From positions 1 through 8,476 of the forward strand of contig CABMPS010000080.1 of assembly GCA_902388545.1 (NCBI GenBank): a stretch of DNA of 8,476 nt. The letters are read 5' to 3'. A model generated the notes under the pieces. The model was not told the origin of the DNA and searched no databases. It worked only from the letters and a program-made list of their open reading frames with translations. This document shows positions 1 to 6,167 of this stretch, in pieces. The translations under genes and the position numbers were made by a program. The stretch's first letter is position 1. Every line of letters starts with the position of its first letter. The DNA is from an uncultured Collinsella sp. GTDB taxonomy: Bacteria > Actinomycetota > Coriobacteriia > Coriobacteriales > Coriobacteriaceae.

Positions 1-4
1 GTTT

Positions 5-730
5 TTAGCCGAGGCAAGTCCAGTTGACGGGGGTCGAGCCGTGCTGTTCGAGTAGCCGATTGGCAGCGGAGAAGGGGCGCGACCCCATAAAAGCGGGGAG
101 TTCTGCTGTGGCGCGGTTTGCCGAAAGCGGCGAGGGATGCGTAGAGGCCAGGCAGAACTTGCCGGCTGCCTTGCCTGTGCCGGTCACGGCGAGCTTGCCG
201 TCGACCATCTGCTGGGCAAAGCGGCCCCATGCCAAAAAGACGACCGGCTGGGGCAGCTGACAGCAGCGTTCGATAACGTAGTCGGTGAGCGTGCTCCAGC
301 CCAGCTTGGCGTGCGAGTTCGCGGCATGCTCGCGCACGGTGAGCGTCGTGTTAAGGAGTAGGACGCCCTGTTGTGCCCAGGGGGTTAGGTCTCCCGTGGC
401 GGGAATGGGGCAGTCCAGATCGGCGTTGAGTTCCTTATAGATGTTGCGCAGGCTCGGCGGCAACTTGGTTTGCGTAGCGGGCACCGAGAACGACAGCCCC
501 ATGGCCTGGTTGGGTCCGTGATAAGGGTCCTGGCCCAAGATGACAACCTTGACCTGGTCGGCCGGCGTGTAGGCGAGGGCATTGAGGATGTCGTCTTGTG
601 CCGGGTAGATGGTCTGCTCGGCACGCAGAAGGGCGATGCGCTCGAGTAGCTGGTTCGTAGTATCACGTACCGGCTGCGGCGCATCGCCCAACCAAGTTGC
701 TATGTTGCGGTCGCGAGTTGCGGTGTCCAT
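5..730 (-). CDS. ung: Uracil-DNA glycosylase, family 1
   Basis: Removes uracil from DNA, the first step of base excision repair, in the cytoplasm. The 241-aa protein has the family-1 hallmarks. The water-activating motif GQDPYHG is at residues 66-72, with catalytic Asp68. LNTTLTV at 126-132 is the uracil-recognition strand. HPSPLSA at 198-204 is the DNA-intercalation loop with His198. The length is usual for the family and the gene is complete: TAA at 5-7, ATG at 728-730, preceded by AAAGGAG four bases upstream. It lies 88 nt downstream of the DMT transporter on the same strand. A TACAAT box in that gap suggests its own promoter, but read-through is possible. The identification is very secure. 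Confidence 0.97.
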   Translation of the reverse strand: MDTATRDRNIATWLGDAPQPVRDTTNQLLERIALLRAEQTIYPAQDDILNALAYTPADQVKVVILGQDPYHGPNQAMGLSFSVPATQTKLPPSLRNIYKELNADLDCPIPATGDLTPWAQQGVLLLNTTLTVREHAANSHAKLGWSTLTDYVIERCCQLPQPVVFLAWGRFAQQMVDGKLAVTGTGKAAGKFCLASTHPSPLSANRATAELPAFMGSRPFSAANRLLEQHGSTPVNWTCLG

Positions 731-765
731 GGAGCTCCTTTAGGGCAGATGCTATGTCGGCATCC

Positions 766-771
766 ATTGTA
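766..771 (-). promoter_or_regulatory. Candidate -10 box for ung
   Basis: Read on the minus strand this is TACAAT (5 of 6 to consensus), 35 nt before the ung start codon. No good -35 hexamer lies 16-18 bp upstream, so this is a tentative call. Confidence 0.35.
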
Positions 772-818
772 AAGGCGCACCGGTTGCCTGTATGTCGCGG
801 CTGTATGAGGAGTGGGGT

Positions 819-1721
819 CTACGAGACGTGCTCGGGCGCTGCCGCCATATGAGCATGCCCATGTGCGCGAAGGCGCGGAAGCTCGACAGTTGCCACCATG
901 ACGCCGGTGAGGATGAGGGCGGCGCCAAAGAAGGCGATGGGGCTCAGGACCTCGCCGACCAGGAAGAACGAAAAGACGGCGGAGCAGACCGGCTCGAGCG
1001 AGAAGGCGAAGCCAGTGGTTTCGGCAGGTACATGGGGCTGCACGAGCGTCTGGGTGATAAAGCCGTAGGCAGAGCAGATGAGTGCGAGCGCAACGATAAC
1101 GACGATCTCGCTCGGCGTGCTGGGAAGCGTGAAGCCGCCAAAGGTAAATGCGGCGATACCCGAGAACAAGCCGCCGAAGCCCAGCTGCCAAACGCCCAGA
1201 GCCAGCGGATCGACTTCTTCGACAAAGCGCTTGGCGATGATAATGTGGCCGGCATAGATAAAGGCCGAGAGCAGCATGATGATCGCGCCGGGATTCAGGC
1301 TGGTAAAGTCGGCGCCCGAGAGCAGCAACATGCCGCAGGTGACGATGGCGGTGCCGATGAGCACCTTGCGCTCGGGAGCGCGACGCAGCAGGGCCGCGTT
1401 GGCAAACGGCACGATTACGACCGTCAGGCTCTGCAAAAAGCCGGCGGTGGAGGCGGAGGTGAGGCTGGAGCCCAGGCACATGCAGGTGATCTCGGTTGCC
1501 ATGATGGCGCCGATGATGGCGGCGCGGACCATCAGGTCACGGTTGATGCGCACCGCGTGCTTGTGGAAGAGCAGCAGGCAGGCCACAAAGGCGATGATGC
1601 AGCGCAGCGCGACGATGCTCGTGGCGTTCATGCTGTCCATGCCGATCTTCATGAGGGGGTACGAAAAGCCCCATGCGATGGGAACGGAAAATGAGAGCGC
1701 GATTGCTTTTTTGCGATCCAT
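819..1721 (-). CDS. DMT superfamily transporter (two EamA domains)
   Basis: A 300-aa integral membrane protein of the drug/metabolite transporter superfamily, probably exporting a small metabolite or amino acid. The substrate cannot be read from sequence. About ten hydrophobic helices form two EamA repeats. The first runs over about residues 6-135, opening with SVPIAWGFSYPLMKIG. The second runs over about 145-280 and contains the typical LEPVCSAVFSFFLVGEVLS near 242-260, followed by the last helix with a G-A-A-L-I-L-T-G pattern. The tail after residue 285 is short and His-rich (HGHAHMAAAPEH), perhaps metal-touching or merely a linker. Start ATG 1719-1721 has AAAAGGAG four bases upstream; stop TAG at 819-821. 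It is transcribed divergently from the adjacent LysR regulator, a common arrangement in which the regulator controls the transporter. Confidence 0.93.
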   Translation of the reverse strand: MDRKKAIALSFSVPIAWGFSYPLMKIGMDSMNATSIVALRCIIAFVACLLLFHKHAVRINRDLMVRAAIIGAIMATEITCMCLGSSLTSASTAGFLQSLTVVIVPFANAALLRRAPERKVLIGTAIVTCGMLLLSGADFTSLNPGAIIMLLSAFIYAGHIIIAKRFVEEVDPLALGVWQLGFGGLFSGIAAFTFGGFTLPSTPSEIVVIVALALICSAYGFITQTLVQPHVPAETTGFAFSLEPVCSAVFSFFLVGEVLSPIAFFGAALILTGVMVATVELPRLRAHGHAHMAAAPEHVS

Positions 1722-1780
1722 GGGACTCCTTTTGTTACAGAACGGTTTCGCAAAAAGGATTCTGCGCCCAGATGTGGATG

Positions 1781-1830
1781 TAGTAAAGCGAATGTATCTT
1801 CAGTATAATTAAGAAATACTAATGCTACTA
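1781..1830. promoter_or_regulatory. Overlapping divergent promoters and LysR operator candidate
   Basis: The plus strand has TATAAT at 1804-1809 with TAGTAA 17 bp upstream (1781-1786), driving the LysR gene. The minus strand has TATACT at 1802-1807 with TAGTAG 17 bp upstream (1825-1830), driving the transporter. The two promoters mirror each other around 1805.5. An AGTAT-N9-ATACT dyad (1802-1806 and 1816-1820) contains a T-N11-A spacing (T1804, A1816), the usual core of LysR-type operators, and covers both -10 boxes. The -10 boxes are good and the -35 boxes weak, as expected for activated promoters. The regulatory role is inferred. Confidence 0.5.
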
Positions 1831-1844
1831 GAAAAAGTGCTGGC

Positions 1845-1854
1845 AAAACGTTTT
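1845..1854. other. Perfect 10-bp palindrome AAAACGTTTT
   Basis: A perfect palindrome sits 25 nt before the LysR start codon, inside its 5' untranslated region. It may be a second protein-binding half of the regulatory region. Short AT-rich palindromes also occur by chance. Confidence 0.3.
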
Positions 1855-1879
1855 ACGGCTACATCGATGTGGAGGCACG

Positions 1880-2746
1880 ATGGCATCGCGGTATCAGATT
1901 GTTTGTATGGTGGTCGATCGCGGCAGCCTGAAGGGCGCGGCCGACGAGCTGGGCTATACGCAAAGCGCGGTGAGCCAGGCGGTCAAGGCGCTCGAACGCG
2001 AGCTGGGCACCACGATTATCGAGCGCGGCAAGCAGGGCGTCTCGCTTACACGCGACGGCAAGCAGTATCTGCCGTATCTGCGCCAGATCGTAACTGCCGA
2101 GGCCGAGCTCGAGGGCAAGCGCCAGGAGTTGCTGGGGCTTTCATCGACCGACATTCGCATTGCGACGTTTACCAATGTGAGCCGTACTGTGTTGCCGCGC
2201 GTGATCCGCGACTTTGGGGCCCTGCATCCGGGCGTACGCTTTACCCTCAAGCAGGGCGATTACACGCGCAACGCCCAGTGGGTGCACGATGGCGTGGTTG
2301 ACTTTTGCTTTACGGCACGCGGATTTACCACGGGGCTCGAGAAGCGCGTGGTTTATCACGACGAGTTGGTGGCGCTGTTGCCGGCCGCCCATCCGCTGGC
2401 GGCAAAGGAAAAGGTGACACTCGCCGACCTGGCGTCCGAGCCGTTTGTACTGCTGGATGAGGGCGAACAGAGTCTGGTGCTCGATGCATTCGCAACGCAC
2501 GGGCTGTCGCCGCACGTGACGAGTGAGGTCACCGACGACTACACCATTATGGCGATGGTGGAGGAGGGGTTAGGCGTGAGCATGCTCTACCGTCGTACCG
2601 TTGAGGGCATGCAGGCCGATATTCGCGTGCGTCCCATCGTGCACGCCCCCTCGCGCGACGTGGTGGCAGCCTGGCGCAGCTGGGACACCATGCCTATCGC
2701 CACGAGGCGCTTTATCGATTTTATGAGCTCGCATATCGTGAGCTAG
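1880..2746 (+). CDS. LysR-family transcriptional regulator
   Basis: A 288-aa DNA-binding regulator. The N-terminal winged helix-turn-helix spans about residues 4-60, with the recognition segment GSLKGAADELGYTQSAVSQA at 15-34 followed by VKALERELG. A linker helix runs to about residue 87. The periplasmic-binding-like effector domain covers about 92-285; DIRIATFTNVSRTVLPRVI begins its first lobe and EEGLGVSMLYRRTVE lies near 228-242. Start ATG 1880 has GGAGG at 1871-1875. The N-terminus is a few residues shorter than in many LysR proteins, but no better upstream start exists. Stop TAG is at 2744-2746. It is divergent from the DMT transporter, which is its most likely target, with autoregulation. 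The effector is unknown. The gene ends 29 nt from the convergent MATE stop. Confidence 0.94.
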   Translation: MASRYQIVCMVVDRGSLKGAADELGYTQSAVSQAVKALERELGTTIIERGKQGVSLTRDGKQYLPYLRQIVTAEAELEGKRQELLGLSSTDIRIATFTNVSRTVLPRVIRDFGALHPGVRFTLKQGDYTRNAQWVHDGVVDFCFTARGFTTGLEKRVVYHDELVALLPAAHPLAAKEKVTLADLASEPFVLLDEGEQSLVLDAFATHGLSPHVTSEVTDDYTIMAMVEEGLGVSMLYRRTVEGMQADIRVRPIVHAPSRDVVAAWRSWDTMPIATRRFIDFMSSHIVS

Positions 2747-2775
2747 TTGCCGATGCGCCACCTTGTTGGATGTGT

Positions 2776-4157
2776 CTAGCGCGTCCCGGTCTTGGCTTGC
2801 GTCAGACGGTAGGTGCGTGCCGGATGGCAGAGCAATACCGCCACGACCATAAAGAACGCCGTGGTGCCCAGGCTGATGGGGTAGACCATCATGATGTTCG
2901 CAAAGGTGCGGAAGTTCGGGAACACGCAGAACACCCAATAGAAGCGGATGCCGCAGACGCAGATCATGGTGATGAGGGCGGGCATGAGCGAGATGCCAAA
3001 GCCGCGCAGGTAACCGGACATGTTTTCGTAGAACATGCTAAAGGCGTACGCCGGGAAGATCGAACACACGCGTATATAGCCGATCGAGACGATGTTGGGA
3101 TCGCTGTTGAACAGCGCCAGGATCTCGCGTCCCAGACCGACGATGATGACGATGGTGGTGAGCGCAACGATGCCGCCTTCGACCAGGCAGACCTTGAGCG
3201 TCTTGGTGCAGCGGTCGATCTGTCGCGCGCCGTGGTTTTGCCCCACAAAGGTGGTGCAGGCCTGGCTAAAGCTGTTGAGCAGGTTGTAGCACACATACTC
3301 TAGGCTCATGGCGGCGCTGGATGCCGCCATGACCTCGGTACCCAGGCTGTTGATGGCGGACTGGATGATGATGTTGGCGACGGCAAAGACGGCGCTTTGG
3401 ATGCCGGCGGGCAGGCCGATCTTAACGATACGCTTGAGGGCGACGGGGTCTAAGCCTAAGTCGCGCGGGGTGACGCGGACGACGGAGTCGGTCTTGAGCA
3501 GGCGGACAAAGAGCGTGACGGCGCTGACGGTGTAGGCGATGGCAGTGGCGATGGCGACGCCCGCGACGCCCCAGTGGAGCACGGGGACAAAGATGAGGTC
3601 CAGGCCAATGTTGAGGATGGTGGACACGGCAAGCGCCTGCAGCGGCATGCGGGTGATGCCGACAGAGCGGAAGATTGCTGCCTCAAAGTTGTAGAGCAAG
3701 ATCGAGGGCATGCTGAGCAAAAAGACGCGCCGGGAGAGCGATGCGAGCGGCATGGTTTCGTCAGGGACGTTGAGCGCGGCGAGCATGGGCTCGGCAAAGA
3801 TCTCGCCCAGCGCGATGACGACAAAGCCCACGAGTGCCATCAGAATCGAGGTATGGACGGCGCGCTTGACCATGTTCTGATCGTTGCGGCCGATGGCGTT
3901 GGCGATGACCACGTTGGAGCCAAGCGACAGCCAATAAACAGGTTGATCATAAGACTGGTAAGCGGAACATTGGAGCCGACCGCCGCCATGGCGAGGGTTC
4001 CCTGGTCGCCCGAGAAGTTACCGATGATGACCGTGGCGATGAGGTTCGACAGCTGCTCAAGGATGCTCGTGGCGGCGACGGGAAAGGCGAACAGGGGAAT
4101 ATTGCGCCACAGCGAGCCGGTGGTCATGTCAATGTGCTTAGATGCGGTGTCTGCCAT
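2776..4157 (-). pseudogene. MATE-family multidrug efflux gene with a 1-nt frameshift
   Basis: An intact version would encode about 460 aa, normal for MATE Na+/H+-coupled exporters with twelve helices. The 5' frame from ATG 4155-4157 codes 76 good MATE residues, from MADTASKHID to LTSLMINLFIG, then leaves frame at 3928-3930. The rest continues in another frame from 3927 as SLGSNVVIANAIGRNDQN to TAG at 2776-2778. Reading on the minus strand, GGC-TG-TCG should be GGC-CTG-TCG (G-L-S), so one C (one G on plus, by 3930/3931) is missing. Left in frame, translation ends after 105 aa. Both halves retain full MATE character, so the lesion is recent, or it is a sequencing error. The ribosome binding site is weak (GAGAG). 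No second internal start has a convincing site. It is convergent with LysR and divergent from rlmA. Confidence 0.9.
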
Positions 4158-4219
4158 ACGCTCTCAATCTCTAACATGCTCATTCGTGCTTATTTGCGCA
4201 GACGATGATACTCCTAATC

Positions 4220-4333
4220 GACTAGTCGGCACTTAGGGACGTTCCTTTTCTGCCGGCAGCTGGGGACACTCCTTCAGACTAGTCATTGGGGACGTTCTTA
4301 AATGACTAGTCGAACAAGAACGTCCCCAATGAC
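4220..4333. repeat. Intergenic repeat cluster with GACTAGTC and GGGGACGTTC modules
   Basis: The MATE-rlmA gap is 235 bp and gene-free. It holds three copies of the palindrome GACTAGTC (4220-4227, 4277-4284, 4304-4311), a 10-bp palindrome CTGCCGGCAG (4250-4259), and variants of one module: AGGGACGTTCC (4235-4245), TGGGGACACTCC (4261-4272), TGGGGACGTTCTT (4287-4299) and its inverted copy (4316-4328). This looks like a nested, decaying intergenic repeat family. I recall similar modules from Collinsella genomes, but copy number elsewhere was not checked. The remainder, about 4158-4219, shows nothing clear. Confidence 0.7.
4282..4333. repeat. 18-bp perfect inverted repeat with 16-nt loop
   Basis: Left arm 4282-4299 (GTCATTGGGGACGTTCTT) and right arm 4316-4333 are exact reverse complements. 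The 16-nt loop contains the GACTAGTC palindrome. No T-run follows either arm, so it is not a standard intrinsic terminator. It could form a stable hairpin or cruciform between the two divergent genes, or be the ends of a small repeat element. Confidence 0.85.
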
Positions 4334-4348
4334 GAGGCGGGGGATGCG

Positions 4349-4357
4349 TGAGACAAT
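4349..4357 (+). promoter_or_regulatory. Candidate extended -10 promoter for rlmA
   Basis: TGAGACAAT reads as TG-n-GACAAT, an extended -10 box, 35 nt before the rlmA ATG. A weak TGACGA (4330-4335) lies 16 bp upstream of the hexamer, overlapping the end of the 18-bp inverted repeat. If it is real, the repeat lies against the promoter. Confidence 0.35.
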
Positions 4358-4392
4358 GGTGGGCGTTGTGTTGTTCGCGCTAAGGAGTTGCC

Positions 4393-5205
4393 ATGTTGTT
4401 GTGTCCCGTTTGCCATGAGCCTTTGGTGGACGACGAGCGCGGTGCTGTGTGCGCGGGCGGACACCGGTTTGACCGTGCGCGCGAGGGCTATCTGTATCTG
4501 CTGCGCTCGTCCAAGAGCGGCGACTCCATGGGCGATCCCAAGTCGCAGGCGCGCAGCCGTCGTGACTTTCTGAACCGCGGTTACTATGCGCCGTTGCGCG
4601 ATGCGATGGTCGAGCTGGTGCGCGAGCGGGTGTCTGGACGTGCCGCGTCTACGAACTGCCCCATGACGCTGCTCGATATTTGCTGTGGCGAGGGCTACTA
4701 CACCAGCGCCATGGGTGCGGTGCCGGGCGTAGATGCTTACGGTTTCGACCTGGGCAAAGAGATGGTGCGCCTGGCCGCCAAGCGCGGCGATGCGACCTAC
4801 TTCGTGGCCAACATGAAGGCTATCCCCGTGGCCGATGGCGCCTTCGATATGGTGACCGAGCTCTTTGCCCCCTTTAACGAGCGCGAATTTGCCCGCGTGC
4901 TGGCGCCAGAGGGCTCGCTCTATACCGTGGTGCCGGGTGCTCGGCATCTGTTTGGCCTCAAAGAGGTGCTCTACGACACGCCATATCTCAATGACGAGAA
5001 GCTGCCGAAGACCACTGAACTCGAGTTGGTCGGAACGCAGCGGGTATCTGCGAATATTACGCTCCAGACCCAGGCCGACATCGAGACGGTGTTCCAGATG
5101 ACACCGTACTACTACCGCACGCGCCCCGCCGACAAAGAGCGCCTGGCAAACCTGGACACCCTTCAAACCGACATCGACTTCATCATCGCCGAGTACCGCC
5201 ACTAA
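4393..5205 (+). CDS. rlmA: 23S rRNA (guanine-N1)-methyltransferase, RlmA family
   Basis: A 270-aa SAM-dependent methyltransferase that makes m1G in helix 35 of 23S rRNA. Position 745 (RlmA-I) and 748 (RlmA-II/TlrB) cannot be told apart by eye; the second is usual in Gram-positive bacteria. An N-terminal zinc finger has Cys4, Cys7, Cys20 and His24, followed by FDRAREGYLYLL, typical of the family. SAM motif I is LDICCGEGYYTSAMG at 94-108. The second position of the usual D-x-G-C-G-E-G is Cys instead of Gly. PFNEREFARVLAPEGSLYTV at 160-179, PGARHLFGLK at 181-190 and QMTPYYYRTRP at 235-245 match RlmA core blocks. ATG 4393 has AAGGAG at 4382-4387. It is a single gene followed by a strong terminator. 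Confidence 0.93.
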   Translation: MLLCPVCHEPLVDDERGAVCAGGHRFDRAREGYLYLLRSSKSGDSMGDPKSQARSRRDFLNRGYYAPLRDAMVELVRERVSGRAASTNCPMTLLDICCGEGYYTSAMGAVPGVDAYGFDLGKEMVRLAAKRGDATYFVANMKAIPVADGAFDMVTELFAPFNEREFARVLAPEGSLYTVVPGARHLFGLKEVLYDTPYLNDEKLPKTTELELVGTQRVSANITLQTQADIETVFQMTPYYYRTRPADKERLANLDTLQTDIDFIIAEYRH

Positions 5206-5220
5206 CCTACCAAAAAGGGA

Positions 5221-5248
5221 CAGGTTTATTTTGGCAGGTTTTATCTGG
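5221..5248. repeat. Two tandem imperfect 14-nt repeats
   Basis: CAGGTTTATTTTGG (5221-5234) is followed directly by CAGGTTTTATCTGG (5235-5248), 11 of 14 matching. It follows AAAAAGGGA just after the rlmA stop. The GGGACAGGTTTATTTTGG wording resembles intergenic repeats I associate with Collinsella. Confidence 0.5.
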
Positions 5249-5256
5249 GCAAATGC

Positions 5257-5294
5257 AAAGGGCCGACCGCGGAGATGTGCGATCGGCCCTTTTT
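5257..5294 (+). terminator. Intrinsic terminator of rlmA
   Basis: The arms are 5257-5270 and 5279-5292 (GGGCCGACCGC pairing with GCGATCGGCCC, one mismatch, plus AAA/TTT), with an 8-nt loop and TTTTT at 5290-5294. On the minus strand the same hairpin ends in TTTGCATTT, so it may also stop the convergent 133-aa membrane gene, less strongly. Confidence 0.88.
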
Positions 5295-5330
5295 AGTTGC
5301 TTGGCTGCAGAGGCTATGAGAAGCGAGCGC

Positions 5331-5732
5331 TTACAGGCGGTCCTTGTTCTCGGCCTTGACGGCGTGCGCCTGCTGAACAAAGAACAGGTCGTACACCACG
5401 ATGACAAAGGCGCCAAAGTTGATGGCGTCGCCGCCAAACGCGGGAAGCGTGAGCACCGCTTGGGCAAGCGTGGCGACTGCAGCAACGATACCGAGCTTAA
5501 ACGCGCCGTCAACCTGCGAAGGCTTGTTGGCACCCTTGATGCCCGCAACGCCCGCGGCAAGATCGATGAGGCCCTTGGCGACCAGCACGACCGCGGCGAG
5601 CATGGCGTTCGATCCGTAGGTGGACTCGAACTTGCCGGTCGCGATGCCGGCGATTCCCATGACGAGACTGGCGATGCCCAGAACAAAATAAATCAGGGCA
5701 AGGATTTTGAGTGTCTTGCGAGTGAAGCTCAT
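5331..5732 (-). CDS. Small four-helix membrane protein, function unknown
   Basis: 133 aa, predicted to lie in the cytoplasmic membrane; I do not recognise a named family. Four hydrophobic segments are at about residues 8-32, 43-66, 78-97 and 104-122. A basic N-terminus (MSFTRKTLK) and a charged C-terminus (KAENKDRL) suggest both ends are inside. The helices are rich in Gly and Ala (VMGIAGIATG, LAAGVAGIKG), as in small tetraspan proteins. Start ATG 5730-5732 has AAAGGA six bases upstream. The open frame extends 23 codons further to 5801, but that extension lacks a site and covers the palindromic regulatory region. Stop TAA is at 5331-5333. It is convergent with rlmA, sharing its terminator, and divergent from the 47-aa membrane protein. 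Confidence 0.82.
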   Translation of the reverse strand: MSFTRKTLKILALIYFVLGIASLVMGIAGIATGKFESTYGSNAMLAAVVLVAKGLIDLAAGVAGIKGANKPSQVDGAFKLGIVAAVATLAQAVLTLPAFGGDAINFGAFVIVVYDLFFVQQAHAVKAENKDRL

Positions 5733-5773
5733 GGCTGGTCCTTTCGATACGAGTACGCCAACCTGGCGCACCC

Positions 5774-5788
5774 TATGTGCTGCACATA
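5774..5788. promoter_or_regulatory. Perfect 15-bp palindrome, operator candidate
   Basis: TATGTGC-T-GCACATA is perfectly symmetric and lies 42 bp before the start of the 133-aa membrane gene. On the minus strand TTGAAC lies 17 bp upstream of a TATGTG that overlaps the palindrome, so a bound repressor would block a -10 region. The rest of the 228-bp gap (5733-5960) holds only a 7-bp GC hairpin (5898-5918). Confidence 0.5.
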
Positions 5789-5960
5789 TGGTGAAGCACA
5801 TTGTAGTTCAACGCGGCGATGCATGCGCCTGAAAGCGTCTCTTGCCTGCACGGTTCAACCTTTCAAAAAGGAAAGCTGGACGTAAGTCAAATCGATGGCA
5901 GCGCATGCGCGGCGCTGCGATGATGAGGCTGTAACAAGGGGCTGGTCTCAAGGAGGAGCC

Positions 5961-6104
5961 ATGATGTACGGAGCAGGGCAGGTGCGTGAGCCGCGGTCGC
6001 TGGGAAGGCGCATGAGTGATTCTGTGATCGCTGCCGTGTGCACGGGATTGATGGCGGTGCTTTGCATTGGGGTGCTGTGGACCATGTCGCATGTGGGACA
6101 ATAA
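5961..6104 (+). CDS. 47-aa single-helix membrane protein, unknown function
   Basis: Sequence begins MMYGAGQVREPRSLGRRMSD, a hydrophilic basic stretch, followed by one hydrophobic helix at about residues 20-41 (VIAAVCTGLMAVLCIGVLWT) and the tail MSHVGQ. The positive-inside rule predicts N-terminus in the cytoplasm. An excellent ribosome binding site AAGGAGG (5950-5956) precedes two adjacent ATGs at 5961 and 5964. The second has the better spacing (7 nt), so the protein may be 46 aa. Longer in-frame starts lack a site. Stop TAA is at 6102-6104. rsmJ begins 63 nt downstream on the same strand, so the two are likely cotranscribed. No family recognised. The site strength argues that it is really translated. 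Confidence 0.68.
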   Translation: MMYGAGQVREPRSLGRRMSDSVIAAVCTGLMAVLCIGVLWTMSHVGQ

Positions 6105-6167
6105 CGGACGGTTGGGTGCCGACATGAATGGCGCCCATGTATTCGTTTTGTTTGCTAAGGAGTGTCC

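Noticed and set aside
792..1694. Plus-strand 300-aa frame opposite the DMT transporter
   Set aside because: Its product is a low-complexity mix of Asp, Gly, Glu, Ala and Arg, the antisense shadow of hydrophobic helices.
2776..3912. The 378-aa MATE frame starting at GTG 3912 as a complete gene
   Set aside because: It lacks the first helices, has no ribosome binding site before 3912, and continues the upstream MATE sequence once one base is restored.
3840..4157. The 105-aa frame as a stand-alone small protein
   Set aside because: The first 76 residues are MATE N-terminus and the last 29 are out-of-frame sequence; it is the 5' part of the broken MATE gene.
4220..4333. CRISPR array
   Set aside because: The repeats are short, palindromic, unequally spaced and variable, with no regular spacers and no cas genes.
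4282..4333. 18-bp inverted repeat as transposon ends
   Set aside because: The enclosed 16 nt cannot encode anything and no flanking target duplication is visible, so it is kept only as a repeat unit.
4306..5202. Long minus-strand frame (298 aa) opposite rlmA
   Set aside because: It mirrors rlmA almost exactly, has no recognisable domain, and arises because GC-rich codon bias removes stops from the antisense frame. rlmA has family motifs and a good start site.
5331..5801. Longer 156-aa start for the tetraspan protein
   Set aside because: The extra 23 residues are not helix-like, no ribosome binding site precedes them, and they cover the palindromic promoter region. ATG at 5732 has AAAGGA.
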